Made by a program: the position numbers and the translations under genes | In this document: positions 7,947 to 16,268 of the stretch, piece after piece | How the letters are laid out: every line of letters begins with the position of its first letter | Numbering within the stretch: position 1 is the stretch's first letter | NCBI GenBank assembly: GCA_951812725.1 | Contig: OX638330.1 | Location: 434,001-498,000, forward strand | From: an uncultured Caldilineaceae bacterium | GTDB taxonomy: Bacteria; Chloroflexota; Anaerolineae; Caldilineales; Caldilineaceae | DNA: 64,000 bases | Direction: 5' to 3' | Notes under the pieces: generated by a model | Databases searched by the model: none | Seen by the model: the letters and a program-made list of their open reading frames with translations, nothing else | What the model was told of the DNA's origin: nothing

Positions 7947-9596
7947 ATGACTCAGAAAAGATCGATTACCAGACGCGATTTCCTGCGCTATTCCGCCCTG
8001 AGCGGTTCGGCCGCACTGCTGGTAGCCTGCGCGCCCGCAGCCCCTGCGGCCAGCGGCGAAGCCGCCCCCGCCGCCGCGGCTGACGAAGCCCCGGCCGCCG
8101 AAATGAGCGGTCCCAAACAGGGCGGAACCATGACCTGGGTAGGCCACCAGGAAGTAGCCGGCCTCAGCCCTGCTTTCATGGGCCCGACTGTCCACTGGGT
8201 GATGATTATCAACATCCACAATCCGCTCGTGACCGTAAACGAGTTCAATGAACTCGAAAATGTACTGGCGCAGTCAATCGACGTTTCGGCCGACGGACTC
8301 ACGTACACCTTCCAGCTGCACGAGGGCGTTCTGTTCCACGACGGCACCGAGTTGACCGCCGAAGACGTCGCTTACACCTTCAATTACTATGGCGACCCAG
8401 AAAATGGCGCGCCGATCGTCGGCTCCTTCACCGGCATTGGCTCGGTTGAAGCGCCGGACAAGTACACCGTCCAGGTCAATATGGACAATGTCAACGCCGC
8501 TTCCCTGGCCTCCTGGGCCACCGTCCCCATCGTTCATTCGGCCTATCACGCCGAAGTGGGCGAGGAGACCTACAGCACCGCGCCGATCGGCACCGGAGCT
8601 TACAAGCTGCGCGAGTGGCGCCCGGCAGAGTTTACCGAGCTGGAAGCCTTCGATGATCACTTCCGCGGCCGCCCCTACATCGACGTCCTGCGCGAAGACA
8701 TCGTGCCGGAACCGTCAGTGCGTATGATCGCCTTGCAGACCGGAGAGGCCGACTCCGCCGTTTGGCCGCTGCTGGTGGAAGACAGCATCTTCCTCGAGAA
8801 CGAGCCGGATTTCGTCAACTTCCGTACCCTCGCCAACTCGATCAAGCACTTCCCGCTCAACAACAGCATTCCGCAGCTGGCGGAGAAAGAAGTGCGACAG
8901 GCCCTGATGCACGCGCTCGACCGCCAGCGCATCATCAACGACCTTTGGAACGGCGCCGCCCAGGTATCCCACTCCAACCTGACGCCTGCCAGCCCCTATC
9001 ACCACACCGGGCTCAAGCAGTACGACTTCGACCCGCAGGAAGCCATGGCTCTGCTCGACGGCGCCGGTTGGGCCGCTGGCGGCGATGGCATCCGTGCAAA
9101 GGATGGGCAGCAGCTCTCCTTCACCATCACGACCATCACCGGCGACCAGGCCCGTCGTCCTATCGCCGAACTGGCGCAACTGATGTTTGCCGATGTCGGC
9201 GTCGACGTGCAGCTGGAAGAGGCCCCGGTAGCGACCATCCTCCAGGGTATGCGCGAAGGCACGATGGACGCCTCCCTCTACAACTGGACCTACGGATCCG
9301 CGGTCGAGCCCGACCCGTTCAGCACACTCCACTCCTCCGGCGGCAACAACTTTGCCCAGTTCAACAACGCCCGCGTCGACGAGTTGATCGAGGAAGGGCT
9401 GCAGGTCGTCTCCTACGAAGAGCGCGAGCCCTACTATCACGAAATCCAGGAGATCTTCGTCGAGGAGCAGCCGGTACTGAATCTGCAGTTCGACGAGTGG
9501 ATGAACGTCTTCAACAGCCGCATCAAGGGGCTGCCGGAAGGCCCGAAGAACAGCTCGTTGTACCAGCAGGCCCATAAATGGTGGATCGAGGAATAA
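7947..9596 (+). CDS. Family 5 (peptide-type) ABC solute-binding lipoprotein, Tat-exported
   Basis: This 549-residue solute-binding protein of the DppA/OppA family captures peptides or related solutes outside the membrane and delivers them to the DppBC channel. The N-terminus has a twin-arginine motif TRRDFLRYSALSG, then a lipobox LVAC with the lipid-modified Cys near residue 28. An Ala/Glu-rich flexible linker precedes the mature fold. The ATG at 7947 follows AAGGAG. Family landmarks include the EDVAYTFNYY segment and the RRPIAELAQ segment near the C-terminal lobe. It heads the operon with dppB (9696) and dppC (11698). Export in folded form through Tat is unusual for this family but is common in Chloroflexota. 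The substrate is unproven. Confidence 0.9.
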   Translation: MTQKRSITRRDFLRYSALSGSAALLVACAPAAPAASGEAAPAAAADEAPAAEMSGPKQGGTMTWVGHQEVAGLSPAFMGPTVHWVMIINIHNPLVTVNEFNELENVLAQSIDVSADGLTYTFQLHEGVLFHDGTELTAEDVAYTFNYYGDPENGAPIVGSFTGIGSVEAPDKYTVQVNMDNVNAASLASWATVPIVHSAYHAEVGEETYSTAPIGTGAYKLREWRPAEFTELEAFDDHFRGRPYIDVLREDIVPEPSVRMIALQTGEADSAVWPLLVEDSIFLENEPDFVNFRTLANSIKHFPLNNSIPQLAEKEVRQALMHALDRQRIINDLWNGAAQVSHSNLTPASPYHHTGLKQYDFDPQEAMALLDGAGWAAGGDGIRAKDGQQLSFTITTITGDQARRPIAELAQLMFADVGVDVQLEEAPVATILQGMREGTMDASLYNWTYGSAVEPDPFSTLHSSGGNNFAQFNNARVDELIEEGLQVVSYEEREPYYHEIQEIFVEEQPVLNLQFDEWMNVFNSRIKGLPEGPKNSSLYQQAHKWWIEE

Positions 9597-9672
9597 CGAA
9601 AACTCTTGTGGTCGGTGACCCGTGATCGGTAGGGTCGCCGGCCACTATAACCTATCCATAATTCGCTAATTA

Positions 9673-9689
9673 CTGACCACTGACCACTG
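9673..9689 (+). repeat. Short TGACCAC heptamer repeat
   Basis: Two TGACCAC units plus CTGCCC lie directly before the dppB start at 9696. They match the heptamer arrays at about 1255-1300 and 2612-2660. Confidence 0.55.
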
Positions 9690-9695
9690 CCCTTC

Positions 9696-10658
9696 ATGCT
9701 TCCCTACGTCACCCGCCGCATCCTTCAAGGCATCCTGGTGATCGTGCTGATCAGCGTCGGCACCTTCGTCGTTATACGGTTAATGCCGGGCGACCCGACC
9801 TACCTGCTGCTCGGCGAAGGGGAGATCCGCATCAGCGCAGAACAGATGGAAGCGATCCGCCGCCGCTGGGGGTTGGATCGCCCCTATCATGAACAGTATC
9901 TGGTCTGGGCCTGGAATCTCTTGCGCGGAGATTTCGGCGACTCTCTTATCCGCACCGGCATACCCGTGCGGCAGATGATCTTCGAGTCGATCCCGGTAAC
10001 CGCGATTCTGAATGTCACCTCTTTGGGGCTGGCGTTGCTGGTCGCAATCCCGGCCGGTATCATTGCCGGCGTCCGCCGCAACTCCTCCTTCGACTACACA
10101 ACCGCGGTCGGTTCAACATTGGGCGTGGCCTTGCCAAACTTCTGGCTGGGGCTGATGCTAATCGTACTGTTTGCCTTGTACGTGCCGCGTTGGTTTGGCG
10201 ACCTGCCTCTGATTGGCCGCATCCCTCCCTTTGGGCTGAAGTCCTGGCAAGGATACATCCTGCCGATCCTGGTGCTGACGACCGAACAGATGGCCGTAAT
10301 GACACGCGTCATGCGCGCGTCCACGCTCGAAGTGCTGTCCCAGGATTACGTGCGTACTGCCTACGCCAAGGGGCTTCCAAACACAATTGTGCTTGTCCGC
10401 CACGCCGTTCGCAATGCTTTGCTGCCAGTGGTGACGGTAATCGGTTTTCGCATCGCCTTTATTCTCAGCGGCACCATCGTCGTCGAGACCGTCTTTGCGA
10501 TCCCCGGCATCGGCCGCCTCTTCACCGATTCGGTCTTTCGCCTCGACTACCAGGTCGTACAGTCCCTGGTCGTCGTCCTGGCCGTGCTCGTAGTCGCCGT
10601 GAACCTGCTGACCGACCTGACCTACGCCATCATCGATCCGCGTATTCGAATCAACTAA
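9696..10658 (+). CDS. dppB: DppB-type ABC peptide permease
   Basis: This 320-residue inner-membrane permease of the binding-protein-dependent family forms half of the translocation channel. It has an N-terminal helix (about 10-30), the cytoplasmic-facing segment with the MPGDPTYLLLG block common to DppB proteins, and five further hydrophobic helices. The coupling loop EAA-like motif is visible as DYVRTAYAKGLPNTIVLVRHAVRNALLP. The C-terminus ends TDLTYAIIDPRIRIN, typical of the family. It is separated from the binding-protein gene by about 100 bases containing heptamer repeats. Its last 44 bases are duplicated at 11619-11662, downstream of an inserted toxin-antitoxin cassette. Confidence 0.9.
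   Translation: MLPYVTRRILQGILVIVLISVGTFVVIRLMPGDPTYLLLGEGEIRISAEQMEAIRRRWGLDRPYHEQYLVWAWNLLRGDFGDSLIRTGIPVRQMIFESIPVTAILNVTSLGLALLVAIPAGIIAGVRRNSSFDYTTAVGSTLGVALPNFWLGLMLIVLFALYVPRWFGDLPLIGRIPPFGLKSWQGYILPILVLTTEQMAVMTRVMRASTLEVLSQDYVRTAYAKGLPNTIVLVRHAVRNALLPVVTVIGFRIAFILSGTIVVETVFAIPGIGRLFTDSVFRLDYQVVQSLVVVLAVLVVAVNLLTDLTYAIIDPRIRIN
10611..10654 (+). repeat. 44-bp direct repeat, copy 1 (dppB 3' end)
   Basis: These bases, beginning ACCGACCTGACC and ending ATTCGAATCAA, encode the last residues of DppB. They are identical to 11619-11662. Similarity continues weakly beyond (GAAATTGTCCT against GAAATTGTTCCT). The two copies bracket the cassette at 10655-11618. Confidence 0.85.
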
Positions 10659-10680
10659 CACACCGAAATTGTCCTATAGG

Positions 10681-10768
10681 GTGGGCGCAACAGAAATGCA
10701 ATAACTGCGGTGCGCCCTTGTTAAGAGGGCAGTGCATTTACTGCAACACTACTTTTTCACCCGAATGA
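10681..10768 (+). pseudogene. Zinc-ribbon fragment without a start codon
   Basis: The frame encodes KCNNCGAPLLRGQCIYC followed by NTTFSPE and a stop, which is a typical CxxC-x(n)-CxxC zinc ribbon. No start codon or ribosome site lies in frame after dppB, so this is probably the 3' remnant of a longer gene brought in with the inserted cassette. Confidence 0.4.
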
Positions 10769-10918
10769 CCAAAAAGACCTGTTCAGCGATTTGTTGCAAA
10801 TTCGACCGGCGAGGCCCATAGTCGTGGCATCATATTGGGCTGACATTTGATTGGCGCCCGACTCGGACGCTGATTTAGAACATTGAAGACGAGTACCTTT
10901 CGAATCGGAGGAGACTTC

Positions 10919-11200
10919 GTGGGAACCGTTACGCACGCTCAAGTCCAGGAGTTAGTCAATAATCTACCTGAGACAAAACTGTCGCTCGCCTTTCACCTCT
11001 TGCAGGACCTTGCTGAGAAAGACGCAGAGATCGTTTCTCAAAAGGATCACGCTCGCCCTGCCGGTATGGCGCAAGGGGACAGTTCTCACGATAGCCGCCG
11101 ACGGATCCTGGCGCAGCAGGCAGAACTGCTGAAGGAGCACTACGAACAAACAGTCGATGAGCGCAGTGAGTGGCAAGCGGGAGACTTCAGTGATGGATAG
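10919..11200 (+). CDS. Putative antitoxin of MazF-type pair 1
   Basis: This small 93-residue protein is encoded immediately upstream of a MazF-type toxin and overlaps it by eight bases, the usual antitoxin position. I start at GTG 10919 because GGAGGA lies seven bases upstream; an in-frame TTG 12 codons earlier has no such site. The sequence is hydrophilic and helical, with LPETKLSLAFHLLQDLAEKDAEI followed by an acidic and basic tail. That fits an antitoxin with an unstructured toxin-binding C-terminus. I do not recognise a named DNA-binding fold. The role as antitoxin is inferred from position. Confidence 0.6.
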   Translation: MGTVTHAQVQELVNNLPETKLSLAFHLLQDLAEKDAEIVSQKDHARPAGMAQGDSSHDSRRRILAQQAELLKEHYEQTVDERSEWQAGDFSDG

Positions 11201-11537
11201 TAAACGCGGCGAAGTCTGGATGGTGCGCCTCGACCCGACTCTCGGCGCTGAAATCCGAAAGACCCGTCCCGTAGTTGTAGTAAACTCCGATGCCATTGGC
11301 GTATTGCCCATTCGGCTGGTAGCTCCGCTGACGGAGTGGAAAGAGTACTTTACCCATAACCTCTGGCATGTCAGGCTGATGCCCGATAGCGCCAATGGAT
11401 TGAGCAAGCCCTCCGCGGTTGACGCACTACAACTGCGTGGAGTTGATACGCAACGGTTCGTTCAAAAGCTTGGCATCGTCTCTGAAACGGTCATGAGATC
11501 GATTGTCAGAGCAATTACAGTGGTCATTGAGCATTGA
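11193..11537 (+). CDS. MazF/PemK-type endoribonuclease toxin 1
   Basis: This 114-residue protein begins MDSKRGEVWMVRLDPTLGAE, then has RKTRPVVVVNSD, the hallmark strands of the MazF/PemK family. MazF toxins cleave mRNA at short sequences and stop growth unless neutralised. The length matches the family's usual 110-120 residues and no frameshift is seen, so the toxin looks intact. ATG 11193 lies inside the end of the antitoxin gene, so translation is coupled. The pair lies between dppB and dppC of a peptide importer and is flanked by a 44-bp repeat, which indicates insertion. Autoregulation by the antitoxin is likely but not visible. Confidence 0.8.
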   Translation: MDSKRGEVWMVRLDPTLGAEIRKTRPVVVVNSDAIGVLPIRLVAPLTEWKEYFTHNLWHVRLMPDSANGLSKPSAVDALQLRGVDTQRFVQKLGIVSETVMRSIVRAITVVIEH

Positions 11538-11618
11538 CGCAATCAATATAGGTCGGACGTTTTAGTTCGATTGCCTACATCTTTTATGTCGCCGGAGTAC
11601 TCTTTCTGAGTCCTGGAC

Positions 11619-11662
11619 ACCGACCTGACCTACGCCATCATCGATCCGCGTATTCGAATCAA
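11619..11662 (+). repeat. 44-bp direct repeat, copy 2 (duplicated dppB 3' end)
   Basis: This copy is identical to 10611-10654 and still encodes the last DppB residues ending RIRIN followed by TGA. It sits 33 bases before dppC, where the original dppB end is expected. It probably marks the ancestral gene end. Confidence 0.85.
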
Positions 11663-11697
11663 TTGAAATTGTTCCTGATATTGGCCCAGACCATTTA

Positions 11698-12597
11698 ATG
11701 ACCGCTACCTCAGCCACTGAGCCGAACCTCCAACTCATTGCCGACGCTGACCGCCGCTCCGAATGGAGCCAGTCGTGGCGGCGCTTTCGCGCCAATCGCT
11801 TCGCGGTTGGCGGGTTGGTTATAATCATCCTCTTGGCGTTGATGGCGATCTTCGCGCCGCTGCTCTCGCCCTATGATCCCATTACTGAAATCTTTCGCGG
11901 TATGCGCGGCGGCAGCCCAACCCCAGCCCATCCCTTCGGCTACGACCATCTTGGACGCGACCTTCTCAGCCGCGTGATCTTCGGCACTCGGATCGCGCTG
12001 CTGGTGGGCCTGGCGGCTACCGGCATCACCGTCACAATGGGCGTCGTCATCGGTGCCGTGGCCGGCTACTTCGGCAGCTGGGTGGATATGCTCATCTCAA
12101 GGGTAGTAGATACCCTGATGGCCTTTCCCATTATCGCCTTGCTCGTTGTCTTGGCTGCAGTACTGGGGCCGAGCTTGGTTACTACCGTTCTCGTGATCGG
12201 CTTCACCGGCTGGGCACGCTTCGCCCGCGTCGTGCGCGCCGACGTCATGTCCCTGAAAGCGACCGATTTCGTCACCGCAGCCAGAGCTGTGGGCGTGCGC
12301 GACTGGCGCATCATCTGGCGGCATCTTCTGCCAAACGTCATGGGCCCGGTCATCGTTTTGGCGACCCTGGGCATCGGCGGCATTATCATCCTGGAATCAG
12401 CGCTCTCCTTTCTCGGTCTGGGCATTCGCCCGCCGAACCCCTCATGGGGCGGCATCTTGTCGGATGGACGCGCCTTCATTCTGCGCTTCCCACATATTGC
12501 GTTCTTTCCCGGCCTGATGATCGTGATCACGGTGCTGGCCTTCAACTTTTTGGGCGACGGCCTGCGTGATGCACTGGATCCTAGGGAACGGGACTAG
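11698..12597 (+). CDS. dppC: DppC-type ABC peptide permease
   Basis: This 299-residue membrane permease pairs with DppB to form the channel of the peptide importer. It has an N-terminal cytoplasmic tail with SQSWRRFRANRFAVGG, a first helix, the PHDP-like segment (SPYDP), then FGYDHLGRDLLSRVIFGTR, which is diagnostic for DppC. The EAA loop is visible as VTAARAVGVRDWRIIWRHLLPN. The C-terminus LGDGLRDALDPRERD is canonical. ATG 11698 lies 33 bases after the duplicated dppB end. The gene would be co-transcribed with dppB if the toxin-antitoxin insertion does not stop transcription. The ATPases are absent here and are probably supplied by 38528-40629. Confidence 0.9.
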   Translation: MTATSATEPNLQLIADADRRSEWSQSWRRFRANRFAVGGLVIIILLALMAIFAPLLSPYDPITEIFRGMRGGSPTPAHPFGYDHLGRDLLSRVIFGTRIALLVGLAATGITVTMGVVIGAVAGYFGSWVDMLISRVVDTLMAFPIIALLVVLAAVLGPSLVTTVLVIGFTGWARFARVVRADVMSLKATDFVTAARAVGVRDWRIIWRHLLPNVMGPVIVLATLGIGGIIILESALSFLGLGIRPPNPSWGGILSDGRAFILRFPHIAFFPGLMIVITVLAFNFLGDGLRDALDPRERD

Positions 12598-12614
12598 CAA
12601 GAGAGGTCTGTGCA

Positions 12615-12812
12615 ATGGCACCTAAGCGTTTGGTAATTCCCGGAATCGTCAAAGGTGGTGTGGCAGTGCCTCAGCACGAAATGTCTTTGCCCGAAGGTAT
12701 CAGCGTAGAAATTCATGTCAAACCGGCAGATATGACGCAGGAGCTAGAATCCCAACTGGACCAATGGGACAAGGCTAGTGCTGAGGCATGGGCGATGATT
12801 GATAAATGGTAA
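12615..12812 (+). CDS. Putative antitoxin of MazF-type pair 2, C-terminus altered by MITE
   Basis: This 65-residue protein begins MAPKRLVIPGIVKGGVAVPQ and has an AbrB-like short beta N-terminus followed by a charged helix, as expected of a small antitoxin. It ends at TGG TAA, and that TAA belongs to the MITE inserted at 12809. Removing the element and one copy of the target duplication restores a frame that continues with five more residues (EAESP). Its TGA then overlaps the GTG start of the toxin at 13118. The ancestral product was therefore 70 residues and coupled to the toxin. The antitoxin function is inferred from this arrangement. Confidence 0.65.
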   Translation: MAPKRLVIPGIVKGGVAVPQHEMSLPEGISVEIHVKPADMTQELESQLDQWDKASAEAWAMIDKW

Positions 12813-13094
12813 CTACTCAGTCGCAACTGATTCGCAACCCTGAACGAGGGGAGCAAAGGTGTTCTTTCTCCCCACATTGTTGTATTTTGGGCGGTCGGGC
12901 GCAAGCGCCCTCCCTTGTGCAGGGGCTGCGCCCCCGCAACGCCCCCCTACAAAACCATCTCTCACCGACCGTGTGCATTCATCGCAACGTGTCGGCTGGC
13001 GAGCATGGCGGCGGCTGTACACCAGTTACGTCACCAAGAGCCTGAATGGTTCCAAGGATGACTGGCTGGTCAAGTACTGTGGCTTAGTAGTTAC
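12809..13094 (+). mobile_element. Complete MITE, 286 bp, 8-bp target duplication
   Basis: The element starts GTAACTACTCAG and ends in the inverted CTTAGTAGTTAC. It is flanked on both sides by GATAAATG (12801-12808 and 13095-13102). It has no coding capacity and carries two strong GC-rich palindromes in its centre. Length and sequence match the copy at 41084-41368. It separates the antitoxin from the toxin of pair 2. Confidence 0.9.
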
Positions 13095-13117
13095 GATAAA
13101 TGGGAGGCCGAGTCGCC

Positions 13118-13462
13118 GTGAGCGTCGGCGACATACATAGGGTTGACCTGCCTTCCGAAAACGGTCGTGAGCAACGCAGCAGGCGCCCAGCAGTGGTTAT
13201 GCAGGATGACAACTACGGCCGAAATCTGCCCGTAGTCCTGGTAGCGCCTCTTACGACTGCAAGGGCGACCATTGAATTCGCCGGTACGACGCTCGTCCAT
13301 CCCAAATCGGAGAACGGTTTGAATCAGGAATCGGTAGTGCTTATGTTTCAACTTCGAGCCATTGATCGGCGTCGTCTTCGGGGCCGTATAGGTGCGGTGG
13401 ATGCGGAAGTGCTGAATGCGATGTTTGACGAGCTTGGCAAACTTACAGGGCGCAGCGTCTAA
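13118..13462 (+). CDS. MazF/PemK-type endoribonuclease toxin 2
   Basis: This 114-residue protein has VGDIHRVDLPSENGRE and RRPAVVMQDD, then the LPVVLVAPLTT strand, all characteristic of MazF/PemK RNases. I choose GTG 13118 because GGGAGG precedes it and because this GTG overlaps the restored antitoxin stop. An ATG six codons upstream lies inside the target-site duplication. The frame is intact. The MITE now separates it by 305 bases from its antitoxin, so stoichiometric coupling has been lost. The gene may be expressed only from read-through or from its own ribosome site. Confidence 0.75.
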   Translation: MSVGDIHRVDLPSENGREQRSRRPAVVMQDDNYGRNLPVVLVAPLTTARATIEFAGTTLVHPKSENGLNQESVVLMFQLRAIDRRRLRGRIGAVDAEVLNAMFDELGKLTGRSV

Positions 13463-13622
13463 CCGAATTTGTCGAGAGCCGTAGGTTAGTCTCAAGCCGG
13501 TGTTGAATCGACGGAACCTTCCCCAAAACAAGGCGCGTGAGTTGTGCCTTTATTTGTAGCACCACACATGTATGCCAAGTCTAAACACAATGTTGTGAAC
13601 CATTTCTCAGGAGGAGAAACAG

Positions 13623-14693
13623 ATGAAGAACCAGACTAAACGATTTACAATTTTTGCATTGCTGCTGACAGTCGCGCTGGCGCTCACCGCTTGTGTCGCC
13701 GTCGCACCGGCATCCGGCGACGACGCCATGATGGAAGAGGAAGGCGGCTTCGTCGTCGGCGTCAGCAACACACTCGTCGGCAACGGCTGGCGCGAGCAGA
13801 TGATCTGCGCCATCAAAGCTGAGGCCACCGCCAGCGGCCTCGTCGACAGCGTCGTCGTTGTCAACCGCAACGGCGGCCCGACCGAGCAGATAGCCGACCT
13901 TGAAGGCCTCATCTCTCAAGGTGTTGACGCCATTATCCTCAACCCGACCGATCGCGAGGGCCTCAACGCCGTCATCGAATCGGCCATTGCCCAGGGCATC
14001 GTCGTCGTGGCCGTCGATCAGGCGGTTACCGCCGAAGGCGCCTATGTCGCCACCAATGACCAGACCGCATACGCCCGCCTCGGCGCTGAATGGCTCTTCG
14101 AGCAGCTCGGCGGCTCCGGCAAGGTCGTGGAAATGCGCGGCATCGACGGCGTACCCGCTGACACCGACCGCCACGACGGCTTCATGGAAGCCCTTGCCAA
14201 CTATCCTGACATCGAAGTCGTGGCCTCGACCTTCACCGGCTGGGACCCCTCAACCGGCGCACAGCAGGCCCTCGACCTGATCACGACCCAGGAGATCGAT
14301 GGCATCTGGACCTCTGGCATCGACTATTCCGTCGTCGAACAGTTCCAGGTAGCCGACGTTGACTTCGTGCCCATCGTCGGCGCGGACAACAACGGATTCG
14401 TGGAGCAGTTGATCCAACTTGCCGACGCAGGTCTGATCGGCGCGGCCGTGACCAACCCGCCCGCCATCGGCGCTGTCGGCATGGCGATCGCGCTCGACGC
14501 GCTGACCGGCAACAACCCGCCGCACGAGACCATCCTCACCCCCGAAGTGTTCACCACCGATAATGTCGACGGGCTGAACGGGATCTACGCGCCCGACGAG
14601 CAGGTGGGCTGGAGCACCTACGTCGATATTGAACCCTACACCAGTTACAACGGCAGCGCCGATGTGTCCGCCTGCAAGGCGCCGGGTGAGTAG
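13623..14693 (+). CDS. Ribose-type ABC sugar-binding lipoprotein
   Basis: This 356-residue periplasmic-type binding protein of the RbsB family would capture a sugar or polyol and hand it to the ABC channel encoded downstream. It has a Sec lipoprotein signal ([19 protein letters not shown], lipobox LTAC) and a short Met/Glu-rich linker. The two-lobed fold then begins at [16 protein letters not shown]. Family blocks such as [18 protein letters not shown] and VVAVDQAV are visible. ATG 13623 follows AGGAGGAG. It is the first gene of a four-gene operon (binding protein, fused ATPase, two permeases). The substrate is unknown; a neighbouring Gfo/Idh dehydrogenase suggests an inositol- or sugar-like compound. 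Confidence 0.9.
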   Translation: MKNQTKRFTIFALLLTVALALTACVAVAPASGDDAMMEEEGGFVVGVSNTLVGNGWREQMICAIKAEATASGLVDSVVVVNRNGGPTEQIADLEGLISQGVDAIILNPTDREGLNAVIESAIAQGIVVVAVDQAVTAEGAYVATNDQTAYARLGAEWLFEQLGGSGKVVEMRGIDGVPADTDRHDGFMEALANYPDIEVVASTFTGWDPSTGAQQALDLITTQEIDGIWTSGIDYSVVEQFQVADVDFVPIVGADNNGFVEQLIQLADAGLIGAAVTNPPAIGAVGMAIALDALTGNNPPHETILTPEVFTTDNVDGLNGIYAPDEQVGWSTYVDIEPYTSYNGSADVSACKAPGE

Positions 14694-14723
14694 GCCGCAA
14701 TCCACCGTTGGATTGAACTCGCT

Positions 14724-16268
14724 ATGAGTGAGTCGCAGCCACTGCTTGCGACCTTCAAAGTAGCAAAATCGTATGGATCCGTCGTGGCGCTGCGAGAAGT
14801 TGACCTCGCAGTCCGCCGCGGCGAGATCCATGCGCTGCTTGGCGCTAACGGCGCCGGCAAAAGTACCCTCGTAAAAATCCTTGCGGGCGTCCATCCGGCC
14901 GACGCCGGTGCTGTTCACGTCGATGGGCAGCCAATGCAGTTCCATGCCCCCGCCGAATCCATGGCTGTCGGCATCGCAACCGTATTCCAGGATCCGGCCC
15001 TTATCCCCGATCTTACCGTCAGGCAGAATCTCCAACTCAGTGAGATAGGCGAGGCGGCCTTCACGCACTGGCTCGCCTGGTTCGATCTGGATGTCCTCGA
15101 CTTCGACGCGCTCGTGCGCGATCTGCCGCTCGAAACATTGCGCATGGTCGATCTGGCGCGCGCGCTGGCGCGTGATCCGCAAGTGCTGCTGCTCGACGAA
15201 ATCACTGCCGCGCTCACCGCTGAGCAGGCCGAACGGGTCTTTACCCTGCTGGCGCAATGGAGAGAACAGGGCCGCGCAGCCGTTTTGATCACGCACCGGC
15301 TGGCGGAGGTCAGACGCATCTGCGACCGCGCCACTATCCTGCGCGATGGGCGCAACGTTGCTCTATTCGAGCCGGGCGCGGCGCCGGCAGGCCCAAACGG
15401 CTCGTCAACCGGAACCATGTTCGACGTCGGCGAGCACGAGCTGGTCGAAGCCATGCTCGGCACCGACGTACTGGATGTCGAGGAAAAAGAAGAGAGCAAT
15501 TCCCGTTCCCCACAACAGCCTGATTCCAGCTCCTCGTCGGAAGAGATTGCTTTTGCCGTCCAGGCGCTGACTTCCGGAGATGTAGTGCGAAATGTCTCGT
15601 TCGAACTGCGTCGCGGTGAGATTCTCGGCCTTGTCGCGTTGGAAGGCCAGGGCCAGGAGCGTCTTTTCTCCCTCCTGTCCGGCGACCGCCGCCCTACCGC
15701 CGGTGAAATTCTCGTCCGCGGCAGCCAGCGCCGCTGGCGCGCGCCCTCTGATGCTGTCGCTGACGGCGTCGTCCTCATCCCAGGTGACCGTCTGCTAACC
15801 CTTTTGCCCAATCTGCCTGTGCGCCAGAACCTGGTTGTTCCCCTTTTCAGCCGCATCCGACAGTGGCTGCGCATCCCATCCGATGAACGCCAACGCGTAA
15901 TGAACGCAATCGACCGCCTTTCGATCGATACCAGGGCGGCATCCCAGGTGCGGCGGCTTTCCGGCGGGAACCAGCAAAAAGTCGCGATTGGCCGCTGGCT
16001 CGTGGCCGGCTTTCGTACGCTGCTCTGCTTTGACCCCACACGGGGCATCGATGTCCAGACCAAGCACGAGATTTACGCCCTGCTGCGCGAGCTGGCGGCC
16101 GGCGGCGCGGCGATCCTGCTCTATACCAGTGAGCTTGCCGAGATTCAGCTCGTCTGTGACCGCGTACTCATCATGCACGACGGTAGTTTCGTCGACGAAC
16201 AGGATGCCGCGCACGCAACCGAATCTTCCCTGCTCACCGCCGCCCATGGACTGGAGGTCCCGGCATGA
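14724..16268 (+). CDS. Ribose-type ABC transporter ATPase (two NBDs), asymmetric
   Basis: This 514-residue tandem ATPase of the RbsA/MglA family energises the sugar importer. The first domain has a proper Walker A GANGAGKST (40-48) and Walker B with Asp158-Glu159. Its signature loop is LPLET (134-138) instead of the usual LSxGQ. The second domain lacks Walker A (ALEGQGQE at 305-312) and has Asp437-Pro438 where Asp-Glu is expected. It keeps LSGGNQQK (412-419). In the usual head-to-tail dimer this leaves one complete composite site (Walker A of domain 1 with LSGGN of domain 2). The other site is doubly dead. A low-complexity Ser-rich insert lies between the domains. The stop overlaps the next gene's ATGA. 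Confidence 0.9.
   Translation: MSESQPLLATFKVAKSYGSVVALREVDLAVRRGEIHALLGANGAGKSTLVKILAGVHPADAGAVHVDGQPMQFHAPAESMAVGIATVFQDPALIPDLTVRQNLQLSEIGEAAFTHWLAWFDLDVLDFDALVRDLPLETLRMVDLARALARDPQVLLLDEITAALTAEQAERVFTLLAQWREQGRAAVLITHRLAEVRRICDRATILRDGRNVALFEPGAAPAGPNGSSTGTMFDVGEHELVEAMLGTDVLDVEEKEESNSRSPQQPDSSSSSEEIAFAVQALTSGDVVRNVSFELRRGEILGLVALEGQGQERLFSLLSGDRRPTAGEILVRGSQRRWRAPSDAVADGVVLIPGDRLLTLLPNLPVRQNLVVPLFSRIRQWLRIPSDERQRVMNAIDRLSIDTRAASQVRRLSGGNQQKVAIGRWLVAGFRTLLCFDPTRGIDVQTKHEIYALLRELAAGGAAILLYTSELAEIQLVCDRVLIMHDGSFVDEQDAAHATESSLLTAAHGLEVPA

Noticed and set aside
8715..9577. Long antisense and alternate-frame open frames inside the first solute-binding gene
   Set aside because: The plus-strand binding protein has a Tat signal, lipobox and family blocks. 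The others are Arg/Gly-rich shadows without homology.
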